Assembly (NCBI GenBank): GCA_023258935.1
Contig: JAHFRG010000005.1
Span: forward strand, 29,541 to 41,296
Reading direction: 5' to 3'
From: Betaproteobacteria bacterium
GTDB lineage: Bacteria; Pseudomonadota; Gammaproteobacteria; Burkholderiales; JAHFRG01
Length of the DNA stretch: 11,756 bases
Positions 1 to 5,511 of the stretch are shown in pieces. The translations under genes and the position numbers were made by a program. Numbering within the stretch: position 1 is the first letter of the stretch; every line of letters begins with the position of its first letter. The notes beneath the pieces were generated by a model that was given only the letters and a program-made list of their open reading frames with translations, did not search any database and was not told the DNA's origin.

Positions 1-28
1 AATCCCGGATACCTTAAACTATTAATAT

Positions 29-898
29 ATGAAACGTCTGTTGATAATCGGTTGCGGCGATATCGCGCTGCGCATGGTGCAGAAATTGCCCGCAAGCTAC
101 CGCGTTTACGCGCTCTCACACTCTCCCGAGCGCTACCCATTGTTGCGCGAGCACGGCATCACGCCCATCCCCGGCAATCTCGACGAGCCGGATACATTGG
201 AGATGCTGAGCGGGCTTGCGCAGAACGTGGTGCATTTCGCACCGCCGCCAAGCCAAGGCACGCAAGATACGCGCACCACACATCTGCTTGCAGCGTTGAC
301 AAAGGGAAAAATTTTACCACATCGGCTCGTCTACATCAGTACCAGCGGTGTCTATGGCAACTGCGGCGGCGATATTGTTCCTGAAACACGCCCATTGCGG
401 CCGCACACCGTGCGTGCCAAGCGCCGCTTGGATGCGGAATGCAGAATTCGGGAATGGGGAAGGCGCAGCCGCGTTTGCGTTTGCATCCTGCGCGTGCCGG
501 GAATATATGCCGGCGACCGTTTGCCTCTGGAGCGCGTTAAAAATGGCACCCCTGCGTTGCTGCCTGAGCAGGACGTGTACAGTAATCACATTCATGCTGA
601 CGACCTGGCGCGCACCGTGATTGCAGCATTGCGTTTCGGCAAACCTGGGAGGGTTTATAACACCAGCGACGATTCTGAGCTCAAGATGGGCGATTACTTC
701 GATCTGGTGGCAGACCGCTTTGGGTTGCCGCGCCTGACACGCATTTCTTACAGCGAAGCACGCCAACGCATATCCGAGAATCTGTTGTCGTTTATGCAAG
801 AGTCGCGGCGGCTTGCTAACCGGCGCATGAAGTACGAGTTGCAAGTGAAGTTGCGCTATCCGATGGTGGCTGATGGACTCGCCGCGGCACGGGGATAG
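29..898 (+). CDS. NAD(P)-dependent epimerase/dehydratase-like protein (extended SDR, atypical active site)
   Basis: A 289-residue Rossmann-fold protein of the extended short-chain dehydrogenase/reductase class. The N-terminus has a beta strand followed by G8-C-G10-D-I-A13, the dinucleotide-binding turn. STSGVYG (104-110) matches the strand-5 serine region of sugar-nucleotide epimerases, and NHIHADDLA (187-195) is the usual 'H-V-D-D' segment after the active site. The catalytic YxxxK is altered: the corresponding place reads T127-V-R-A-K131, so the lysine is kept but the tyrosine is not. Similar small SDR proteins (YeeZ-like) are common in proteobacteria and have no firm substrate, so I do not assign a reaction. 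The start codon has no clear ribosome site; only 28 bases of upstream sequence are visible, and the ATG directly precedes the nucleotide-binding strand. A separate transcription unit from the following lipoprotein is plausible (92-bp gap with a hairpin). Confidence 0.85.
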   Translation: MKRLLIIGCGDIALRMVQKLPASYRVYALSHSPERYPLLREHGITPIPGNLDEPDTLEMLSGLAQNVVHFAPPPSQGTQDTRTTHLLAALTKGKILPHRLVYISTSGVYGNCGGDIVPETRPLRPHTVRAKRRLDAECRIREWGRRSRVCVCILRVPGIYAGDRLPLERVKNGTPALLPEQDVYSNHIHADDLARTVIAALRFGKPGRVYNTSDDSELKMGDYFDLVADRFGLPRLTRISYSEARQRISENLLSFMQESRRLANRRMKYELQVKLRYPMVADGLAAARG

Positions 899-932
899 CG
901 GACCATCAGGTTTGTGGGGACAATGTAGCTCA

Positions 933-953
933 CTCGCTGAACTGCTCAGCGAG
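933..953. repeat. Perfect 8-bp inverted repeat (hairpin) after the SDR gene
   Basis: CTCGCTGA (933-940), a 5-base loop and TCAGCGAG (946-953) are perfectly complementary. The hairpin sits in the 92-bp gap between the SDR gene and the lipoprotein gene. It is not followed by a T run, so it is at best a weak or Rho-assisted terminator, or an RNA-stability hairpin. Confidence 0.5.
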
Positions 954-990
954 AATCCTGTCGTAGTAGTTATCTGCGGGGGGTTAACCT

Positions 991-1548
991 ATGGCACGTA
1001 AATTCTTGATATGGCCCATGTTAATGGTGTTGCTTGCCGGATGCGTTAAAACACCGGTCAAGCCTGGGAACGGGGAAGTGAGCCTTGACCAACATCTGCC
1101 GCTACGCCTGGCGGTGGATATGAACCCGGAGGATCTTGCCCTGCAGACACATCATTTCTACAACATCTTCGGCTATTTTGAAACCTATCATTGGACCGAA
1201 GAAGGCAAGTTGGTACAAAATGCAGCGCTTACTGCTTTTGCACCCATGGTCACGCTGGTTTTGCCGCGTAATGAGATGCCCGTGCCGGATATGATCATCA
1301 AAGTTCGTGGCAATAGCATATTCAATCCCATGATGCAGAATTTCTATACCGAGGTCACTGCGACCGGTTATCTTCCTAACGGCGAAGAGGTTGGGTCATT
1401 CCAGGCCGATTCGGTGGCCAAGGGTGTTGTGACTTTCCATGAGCAGGCGCTAGAAAGTGCGTACATAGCTGCGTTTCAGGACATTGGGAGAAAGTTCCTG
1501 CAAAGTGGAGCCATGAGCGAAGCAATGCGCCAGCGCGCGACAGAGTAA
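991..1548 (+). CDS. Putative lipoprotein of unknown function
   Basis: A 185-residue protein with a short positively charged start, a hydrophobic stretch and a good lipobox, L15-A-G-C18, so it is predicted to be exported and lipidated at Cys18. The mature part is about 167 residues, with alternating strand-like segments (roughly 60-130) and an amphipathic C-terminal helix around 148-178. I recognise no catalytic motif and no known domain. A GGGGGG run lies about 9 bases before the ATG and is a poor ribosome site, but the signal sequence fixes the start. The next gene, cutA, is 80 bp away. Residue +2 after the lipidated Cys is Val rather than Asp, which by the usual Lol rule favours outer-membrane sorting. 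Function unknown. Confidence 0.75.
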   Translation: MARKFLIWPMLMVLLAGCVKTPVKPGNGEVSLDQHLPLRLAVDMNPEDLALQTHHFYNIFGYFETYHWTEEGKLVQNAALTAFAPMVTLVLPRNEMPVPDMIIKVRGNSIFNPMMQNFYTEVTATGYLPNGEEVGSFQADSVAKGVVTFHEQALESAYIAAFQDIGRKFLQSGAMSEAMRQRATE

Positions 1549-1570
1549 TTGCACTAAAGGCTTTCCTGAC

Positions 1571-1590
1571 GCACGCTTGCTCAAGCATGC
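1571..1590. repeat. Near-palindrome upstream of cutA
   Basis: In the 80-bp gap before cutA, GCTTG (1575-1579) and CAAGC (1582-1586) pair, with GCA/TGC pairing outside a single mismatch. No T run follows. It may be a weak transcript end or a protein site; there is no functional evidence. Confidence 0.3.
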
Positions 1591-1628
1591 TGCGAATCCG
1601 GGTAAAATAAGCACACCCACGGTTTATC

Positions 1629-1967
1629 ATGACCAGCGAAGCCATACTTGTTGTTACCAATCTTCCTGACCGCGAAGCTGCATTGAAGCTTGCACATAAA
1701 TTGGTGGAAGCGCGGCTTGCGGCCTGTGTTAACGTTATGGCGGAATGCACTTCGGTTTACCGCTGGAAGGGAAAAATCGAAACCGTGCCGGAAGTACCTG
1801 TTTTCATCAAGACGCTGAAAATGCACTTTCCGCGAGTTGAACAAATGGTCAGACAGTACCATCCCTACGAACTTCCGGAGTTGATCGCTGTCCCTATAAG
1901 CGACGGATTGAAGGCGTACCTTGACTGGCTCGCTATTGAGACGCAATCACTGACGATTAGCGGTTGA
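1629..1967 (+). CDS. cutA: Divalent-cation tolerance protein CutA
   Basis: A 112-residue CutA1-family protein, the usual length. Conserved landmarks are present: LAACVNV (30-36, including Cys33), SVYRWKGKI (42-50), the V-x-I-K-T strand (58-62) and HPYELPELIAVPI (78-90), which forms the trimer core. CutA is a small, very stable trimer of ferredoxin-like fold. It was named from copper-tolerance mutants in E. coli, but its molecular role is still unsettled. No Shine-Dalgarno motif is visible before the ATG; this start gives the standard N-terminus. The gene overlaps dsbD by 4 bp, matching the cutA-dsbD neighbourhood seen in enterobacteria, and the two are probably co-transcribed. Confidence 0.95.
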   Translation: MTSEAILVVTNLPDREAALKLAHKLVEARLAACVNVMAECTSVYRWKGKIETVPEVPVFIKTLKMHFPRVEQMVRQYHPYELPELIAVPISDGLKAYLDWLAIETQSLTISG

Positions 1968-3790
1968 ACATTCACTTTCCCAAAATGCGCTGGCTGTTTT
2001 TTTCGCTGATACTGTTTTCTTTGTTTGCACGCGCAGGCGAACCGGAATTGCTCGAGCCAGATAAAGCGTTCCGGCTATCAGCGCAGTGGGTGGATGCCAA
2101 CAACATTAAAGTGCGCTACCAAATCGCGGATGGTTACTATTTATACCGTGATAGGCTCAGATTCGAGGTAGAACCGGAAAAATTTTCCCTGGACAAGCCG
2201 CAATTGCCGGCCGGCGAAGTACATCAGGACCAGTTTTTCGGCCGTGTTGAAACGTTTCGCGGTGATCTAATGATCGGCCTGCCGTTGCGACAAGCCGGAC
2301 CCAGCCAGACTCTGACCCTGAAAGCGGTCGCGCAAGGCTGCGCCGATGTCGGAGTGTGCTATACACCGCTAGAGCAAAAAATCAATCTGAAACTTGGGGC
2401 GACGAACATGTCATTGCCTCCGCCCGCCAACGCAGTTGCCACTTTGCAAACCCTGCAAGCTGCTACGGCTAACCCGCTGCAAAAAACCATAGCATCAGGA
2501 GCGCCGCTCAATGATGAGTCATCGCTGGCGGCCAACCTGTTGCGAGGGGGCAGCTTCTGGCTCATCGTCGCAAGTTTTTTCGGTTTTGGCCTGCTCTTGT
2601 CATTGACGCCTTGCGTGTTTCCCATGATCCCAATTCTTTCCGGAATCATCGTAGGCCAAAAACATCGCGTAACCAAAACGCGCGGTCTGATATTGTCGGC
2701 ATCTTATGTGCTGGGAGTGGCGATAACTTATGCAGTTGCCGGAGTGGCTGCAGGTCTCACCGGCACGCTGATTTCCACCGCTTTGCAAAACCCATGGGTG
2801 CTCGCAACTTTTGCCGCCTTGTTTGTATTACTCGCGTTTTCCATGTTCGGATTTTATGAATTGCAGTTTCCCGCTTCCTTGCAAAGCAAGCTTTCCAATG
2901 CCGCATTCAATATCAAAGGCGGCAATCTCGTCGGTGCATTTGTCATGGGAGGGCTCTCCGCGGTCATCATCGGTCCCTGTGTGGCGGCGCCTTTGGCGGG
3001 GGCGTTGCTTTATATCAGCCAGACCCGGGATGTGATGTTGGGGGGCTCGAGTTTGTTTGTCATGGCGTTGGGAATGGGAGCGCCGCTCATCGCGGTGGGT
3101 CTTTCCGCCGGAGCACTGCTGCCCAAAGCAGGCTCGTGGATGGACTGGGTTAAAAAATTTTTTGGCGTGTTATTGCTGGGTGTCGCCATCTGGCTGATCT
3201 CCTCACTCATTCCGGCAGAAGTGTACCTGCTGCTATGGATGGCTTTGCTTATCGTTTGCGCAATCTATCTTATAGCCCCGCTACCGGTGGCGTCCGCTTA
3301 TGCGAAAATCTGGAAAGGAGCAGGCATTGTCGCCTTGGTTGCGGGAGTGGCGTTTTTGATCGGGGCTTTTACCGATGGACAGAGTATTTTCCGGCCACTT
3401 GCGCAGCTTACCGGTGCAGCCAAGCCAGCGCAGGAGCTTAAATTCCAACGTGTGAAAAACAACGCCGAACTGGACCAAGCGATCTCTCATGCTCGCGGCA
3501 GATACGTGATGTTGGATTTTTATGCCGACTGGTGTGTCTCCTGCAAGGAAATGGAACTCTTCACTTTTTCCCACACCGCGGTACAAGCAAGGCTGAAGGA
3601 TGTATATTTGCTGCAGGCAGATGTGACTGCAAACAATGCTGATGATGCAGCGCTGTTGAAACGCTTCGACCTCTTCGGCCCGCCCGGAATCCTGTTTTTT
3701 GATAAACAGGGCAACGAAATCAAAACTCGCGTGATCGGCTACCAGAACTCGGACACATTTCTGGCAACGCTTAATTCAGTGATGCAATAG
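1964..3790 (+). CDS. dsbD: Thiol:disulfide interchange protein DsbD
   Basis: A 608-residue, three-part inner-membrane electron conduit. A signal peptide ends near A-R-A24. The periplasmic alpha domain (about 25-145) carries the cysteine pair C126/C132 in CADVGVC. The membrane domain (about 196-471, eight predicted helices) carries C217 in LTPCVFP and C339 in GPCVAAP. The C-terminal thioredoxin-like gamma domain (about 490-608) carries C524-V-S-C527. All six redox cysteines of the family are therefore present. DsbD passes electrons from cytoplasmic thioredoxin to periplasmic DsbC/DsbG and to cytochrome c maturation thioredoxins. The longest start is a TTG at 1964 whose TTGA overlaps the cutA stop, suggesting translational coupling. 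An in-frame ATG at 1985 also leaves an intact signal peptide, and neither has a strong ribosome site, so the start is uncertain by 7 codons. The TlpA-like gene 1 bp downstream is a likely redox client. Confidence 0.96.
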   Translation: MNIHFPKMRWLFFSLILFSLFARAGEPELLEPDKAFRLSAQWVDANNIKVRYQIADGYYLYRDRLRFEVEPEKFSLDKPQLPAGEVHQDQFFGRVETFRGDLMIGLPLRQAGPSQTLTLKAVAQGCADVGVCYTPLEQKINLKLGATNMSLPPPANAVATLQTLQAATANPLQKTIASGAPLNDESSLAANLLRGGSFWLIVASFFGFGLLLSLTPCVFPMIPILSGIIVGQKHRVTKTRGLILSASYVLGVAITYAVAGVAAGLTGTLISTALQNPWVLATFAALFVLLAFSMFGFYELQFPASLQSKLSNAAFNIKGGNLVGAFVMGGLSAVIIGPCVAAPLAGALLYISQTRDVMLGGSSLFVMALGMGAPLIAVGLSAGALLPKAGSWMDWVKKFFGVLLLGVAIWLISSLIPAEVYLLLWMALLIVCAIYLIAPLPVASAYAKIWKGAGIVALVAGVAFLIGAFTDGQSIFRPLAQLTGAAKPAQELKFQRVKNNAELDQAISHARGRYVMLDFYADWCVSCKEMELFTFSHTAVQARLKDVYLLQADVTANNADDAALLKRFDLFGPPGILFFDKQGNEIKTRVIGYQNSDTFLATLNSVMQ

Positions 3791-3791
3791 T

Positions 3792-4328
3792 GTGGGCAAG
3801 CGTGTCTATCTGATTGTATCAGTGGCGCTGCTGGCGCTTGGCGCCGGTTTGTTTGCAGGCTGGCGGGCTCAGACTCCCGATTCCTTGTCGCCTGAACAAG
3901 CCAAAATCGCTGCCGAGATGCTGTATGTATCGACCTTGCCTGACCTTAAAGGCAATAATCAGCCTTTTGCACAATGGCGGGGTAAAGTGCTCATTGTCAA
4001 CTTCTGGGCCACTTGGTGTCCGCCTTGTCGTGAGGAAATTCCCCAGTTCATCAAGGTACAGGAAAAATACCGCACTCGCGGGCTGGTGTTTGTCGGGGTG
4101 GCGGTTGACAAAAAGGACGCGGTTCTCGCCTATGCCGACGAAATCGGCATCAATTATCCTGTGCTCATAGGCGACCTGGAGGCAATTGAACTAACCCGCA
4201 AGGCCGGGAATCGTGCCGGGACGCTGCCATTTACCCTGATTATTGACCGCAAGGGCAAAATCATCGCCACCGAACTTGGCGGGTTGACTCAGACTAAGCT
4301 CGAGCCCATAATCGGCCCTCTTCTCTAA
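3792..4328 (+). CDS. TlpA/ResA-family membrane-anchored thioredoxin
   Basis: A 178-residue protein with a GTG start. An N-terminal hydrophobic segment (about 5-23) acts as an uncleaved anchor or signal, followed by a periplasmic thioredoxin fold. The active site is W75-C-P-P-C79 within FWATWCPPCREE, and the cis-proline is P146 in TLPF. This arrangement is typical of TlpA/ResA/CcmG-type reductases, which keep apocytochrome c haem-binding cysteines or other periplasmic thiols reduced. The start lies 1 bp after the dsbD stop, so the two are almost certainly co-transcribed and translationally coupled, and DsbD is the expected electron donor. The exact substrate cannot be told from sequence. Length and domain content are normal. 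Confidence 0.92.
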   Translation: MGKRVYLIVSVALLALGAGLFAGWRAQTPDSLSPEQAKIAAEMLYVSTLPDLKGNNQPFAQWRGKVLIVNFWATWCPPCREEIPQFIKVQEKYRTRGLVFVGVAVDKKDAVLAYADEIGINYPVLIGDLEAIELTRKAGNRAGTLPFTLIIDRKGKIIATELGGLTQTKLEPIIGPLL

Positions 4329-4351
4329 TAAAGCTCTTTCCCCCCACGTAG

Positions 4352-4393
4352 TTTGTCTAATTTTCGTCGAAATTCAGCGAAAAACTAGACAAA
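4352..4393. repeat. 42-bp imperfect palindrome between the tlpA-like gene and aroQ
   Basis: TTTGTCTA (4352-4359) is perfectly complementary to TAGACAAA (4386-4393). Inside it, TTTTCG (4361-4366) pairs with CGAAAA (4378-4383). The arms are offset by A on one side and AC on the other, leaving an 11-base loop. No T run follows on the + strand. It lies 29 bp before the aroQ start and could be a transcript end, an operator or a remnant of a small repeat. Confidence 0.6.
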
Positions 4394-4422
4394 TTACGCG
4401 ATTTACAGCAAACTTCGCAGTT

Positions 4423-4854
4423 ATGAACAATATCTTGGTCCTACACGGCCCGAACTTGAATTTGCTTGGGACGCGTGAGCCGGAACATTACGGGCATGAT
4501 ACCCTGGAAAAGATTGACTCCAGCCTTATAGAGCGGGCCAAACGGGCAGGGGTTAAACTAACTTGCTTCCAGAGCAACGCAGAAAATACCTTGGTTGAGC
4601 GTATCCAGCAGGCGCGAGCAGAGCGCGTTGACTTCATCATCATCAACCCTGCAGCTTTTACGCATACCAGCATAGCTATCCGTGACGCGCTCGCCGCGGT
4701 AAAAATTCCGTTTATCGAAGTTCATCTGTCCAATATCTTCGCCCGCGAAACCTTCCGCCACCATTCCTATTTTTCCGACCTGGCGGCAGGCGTTATCAGC
4801 GGTCTTGGCGCCAAGAGTTATGAGTTGGCGCTGGAGTTCGTCCTGCAGTCCTGA
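4423..4854 (+). CDS. aroQ: Type II 3-dehydroquinate dehydratase
   Basis: A 143-residue protein of normal length for the type II (dodecameric) enzyme, which converts 3-dehydroquinate to 3-dehydroshikimate in the shikimate pathway in the cytoplasm. GPNLNLLGTREPEHYG (9-24) carries the flexible lid Arg18 and catalytic Tyr23. QSNAE (50-54), INPAAFTHTS (74-83, with Asn75 and His81), EVHLSNIFARE (99-109, with His101) and Arg112 complete the active site. No residue expected in the site is missing. No ribosome site is apparent before the ATG, but the start is fixed by the conserved N-terminal strand. The position upstream of accB and accC is a common betaproteobacterial and gammaproteobacterial arrangement; a nested hairpin lies in the 73-bp gap to accB. 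Confidence 0.97.
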   Translation: MNNILVLHGPNLNLLGTREPEHYGHDTLEKIDSSLIERAKRAGVKLTCFQSNAENTLVERIQQARAERVDFIIINPAAFTHTSIAIRDALAAVKIPFIEVHLSNIFARETFRHHSYFSDLAAGVISGLGAKSYELALEFVLQS

Positions 4855-4857
4855 TCC

Positions 4858-4906
4858 CCTGAATGCTCGGCTTTAAATCAACCTAGCCGAGGCAATCGAT
4901 TTCAGG
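4858..4906. repeat. Nested hairpin in the aroQ-accB gap
   Basis: The inner stem CTCGGCT (4866-4872) pairs perfectly with AGCCGAG (4885-4891) around a 12-base loop. An outer pair, CCTGAAT (4858-4864) with ATTTCAGG (4899-4906), matches apart from one bulged T. The structure ends 10 bases before the accB ribosome site. It has no T run, so a leader-RNA fold or weak terminator is more likely than a strong intrinsic terminator. Confidence 0.5.
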
Positions 4907-4916
4907 ATAACTTGCC

Positions 4917-4921
4917 AGAGG
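4917..4921 (+). promoter_or_regulatory. Ribosome binding site of accB
   Basis: AGAGG lies 6 bases before the accB ATG. It is one of the few clear Shine-Dalgarno motifs in the window and confirms the start. Confidence 0.7.
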
Positions 4922-4927
4922 TTCACT

Positions 4928-5398
4928 ATGGATTTGAGAAAACTGAAGAAACTCATAGACCTGGTGGAAGAATCGGGAATCGCCGAACTGGAGATCACTG
5001 AAGGCGAAGAAAAAGTCCGCATCTGCAGGGTAAATCAAACCACTCAAGCCACCGTCACTACCTCCCCCCAGGCCGCAACTCCTCAGACAATCACCACGGC
5101 AACTGCGGTTGAAACAACCCCATCCATTCCCGCTGCCGAAGCCATGGCGCCTGCAGAACCTGAAGGACATGTAGTGAAAGCGCCGATGGTGGGCACTTTT
5201 TACCGCTCCGCCTCACCTGGGGCCAAGCCGTTTGTGGAAGTAGGGCAGAGTGTGAACCAGGGCGATACCTTGTGCATCATCGAGGCAATGAAGCTGCTCA
5301 ATGAAATCGAGTGCGATTGCAGCGGGGTAATCAAGGAAATTCTCGCAGAAAATGGTCAACCTGTTGAGTATGGCGAACCATTGTTTGTCATTGGCTAA
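4928..5398 (+). CDS. accB: Biotin carboxyl carrier protein of acetyl-CoA carboxylase
   Basis: A 156-residue BCCP with the family layout. The N-terminal helical segment MDLRKLKKLIDLVEES (1-16) is followed by a short strand region and a Thr/Ala/Pro-rich flexible linker (about 38-79). The C-terminal biotinyl domain (80-156) contains E119-A-M-K122-L, with Lys122 as the biotin attachment site. The protein is biotinylated by BirA, carboxylated by AccC and passes the carboxyl group to the AccA/AccD transferase to form malonyl-CoA for fatty acid synthesis. A clear ribosome site precedes the ATG. accC follows, but at an unusually large distance (113 bp) occupied by an inverted-repeat unit. Just after the TAA stop there is a GGAG motif that looks like a ribosome site without a gene. 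Confidence 0.98.
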   Translation: MDLRKLKKLIDLVEESGIAELEITEGEEKVRICRVNQTTQATVTTSPQAATPQTITTATAVETTPSIPAAEAMAPAEPEGHVVKAPMVGTFYRSASPGAKPFVEVGQSVNQGDTLCIIEAMKLLNEIECDCSGVIKEILAENGQPVEYGEPLFVIG

Positions 5399-5402
5399 GG
5401 AG
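5399..5402 (+). promoter_or_regulatory. Stranded Shine-Dalgarno-like GGAG after accB
   Basis: GGAG directly follows the accB stop. No plausible gene start lies 5-10 bases beyond it: the GTG at 5409 is not in the accC frame, and the GTG at 5416 is in frame but closes after three codons. It may be the former accC ribosome site, separated from its ATG by the inverted-repeat unit. This is an inference. Confidence 0.35.
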
Positions 5403-5501
5403 TAAGAGGTGAAAAGTGAAGAGTTAATTGCTCAGCGGTCTCAGTCTTATTCCGTGCTTTTTTTTGTTTTTACACATCACACTTCACTTTTTACCCCTCA
5501 C
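5402..5501. repeat. About 100-bp inverted-repeat unit in the accB-accC spacer
   Basis: The left arm (5402-5424) and right arm (5479-5501) are 23 bases each and complementary at 19 positions. The core GTGAAAAGTGAAG-like motif is purine-rich on the left and its complement is CACTTCACTTTTTACCCC on the right. The 54-base interior holds an 8-T run (5458-5465) after a weak AGCGG/CCGTGCT pairing. Small repeats with GTGAAG/CTTCAC-type arms look like dispersed miniature elements, but copy number cannot be judged from one window. Confidence 0.6.
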
Positions 5502-5511
5502 GGTTTTTTGC

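Noticed and set aside
314..844. 176-codon frame on the - strand
   Set aside because: It lies fully inside the SDR gene, has no recognisable domain and no ribosome site.
1577..1611. Possible promoter (TTGCTC and TAAAAT) before cutA
   Set aside because: The spacing of about 20 bases is too long for a convincing sigma-70 promoter.
4386..4414. Possible sigma-70 promoter (TAGACA, 17-base spacer, CAAACT) before aroQ
   Set aside because: The -10 match is poor and transcription would start almost at the start codon; the -35 part is an arm of the palindrome.
5428..5511. N-terminal extension of accC from a TTG, giving a hydrophobic 28-residue leader
   Set aside because: It is encoded by the repeat unit; AccC is cytoplasmic and its universal N-terminus begins at the ATG at 5512.
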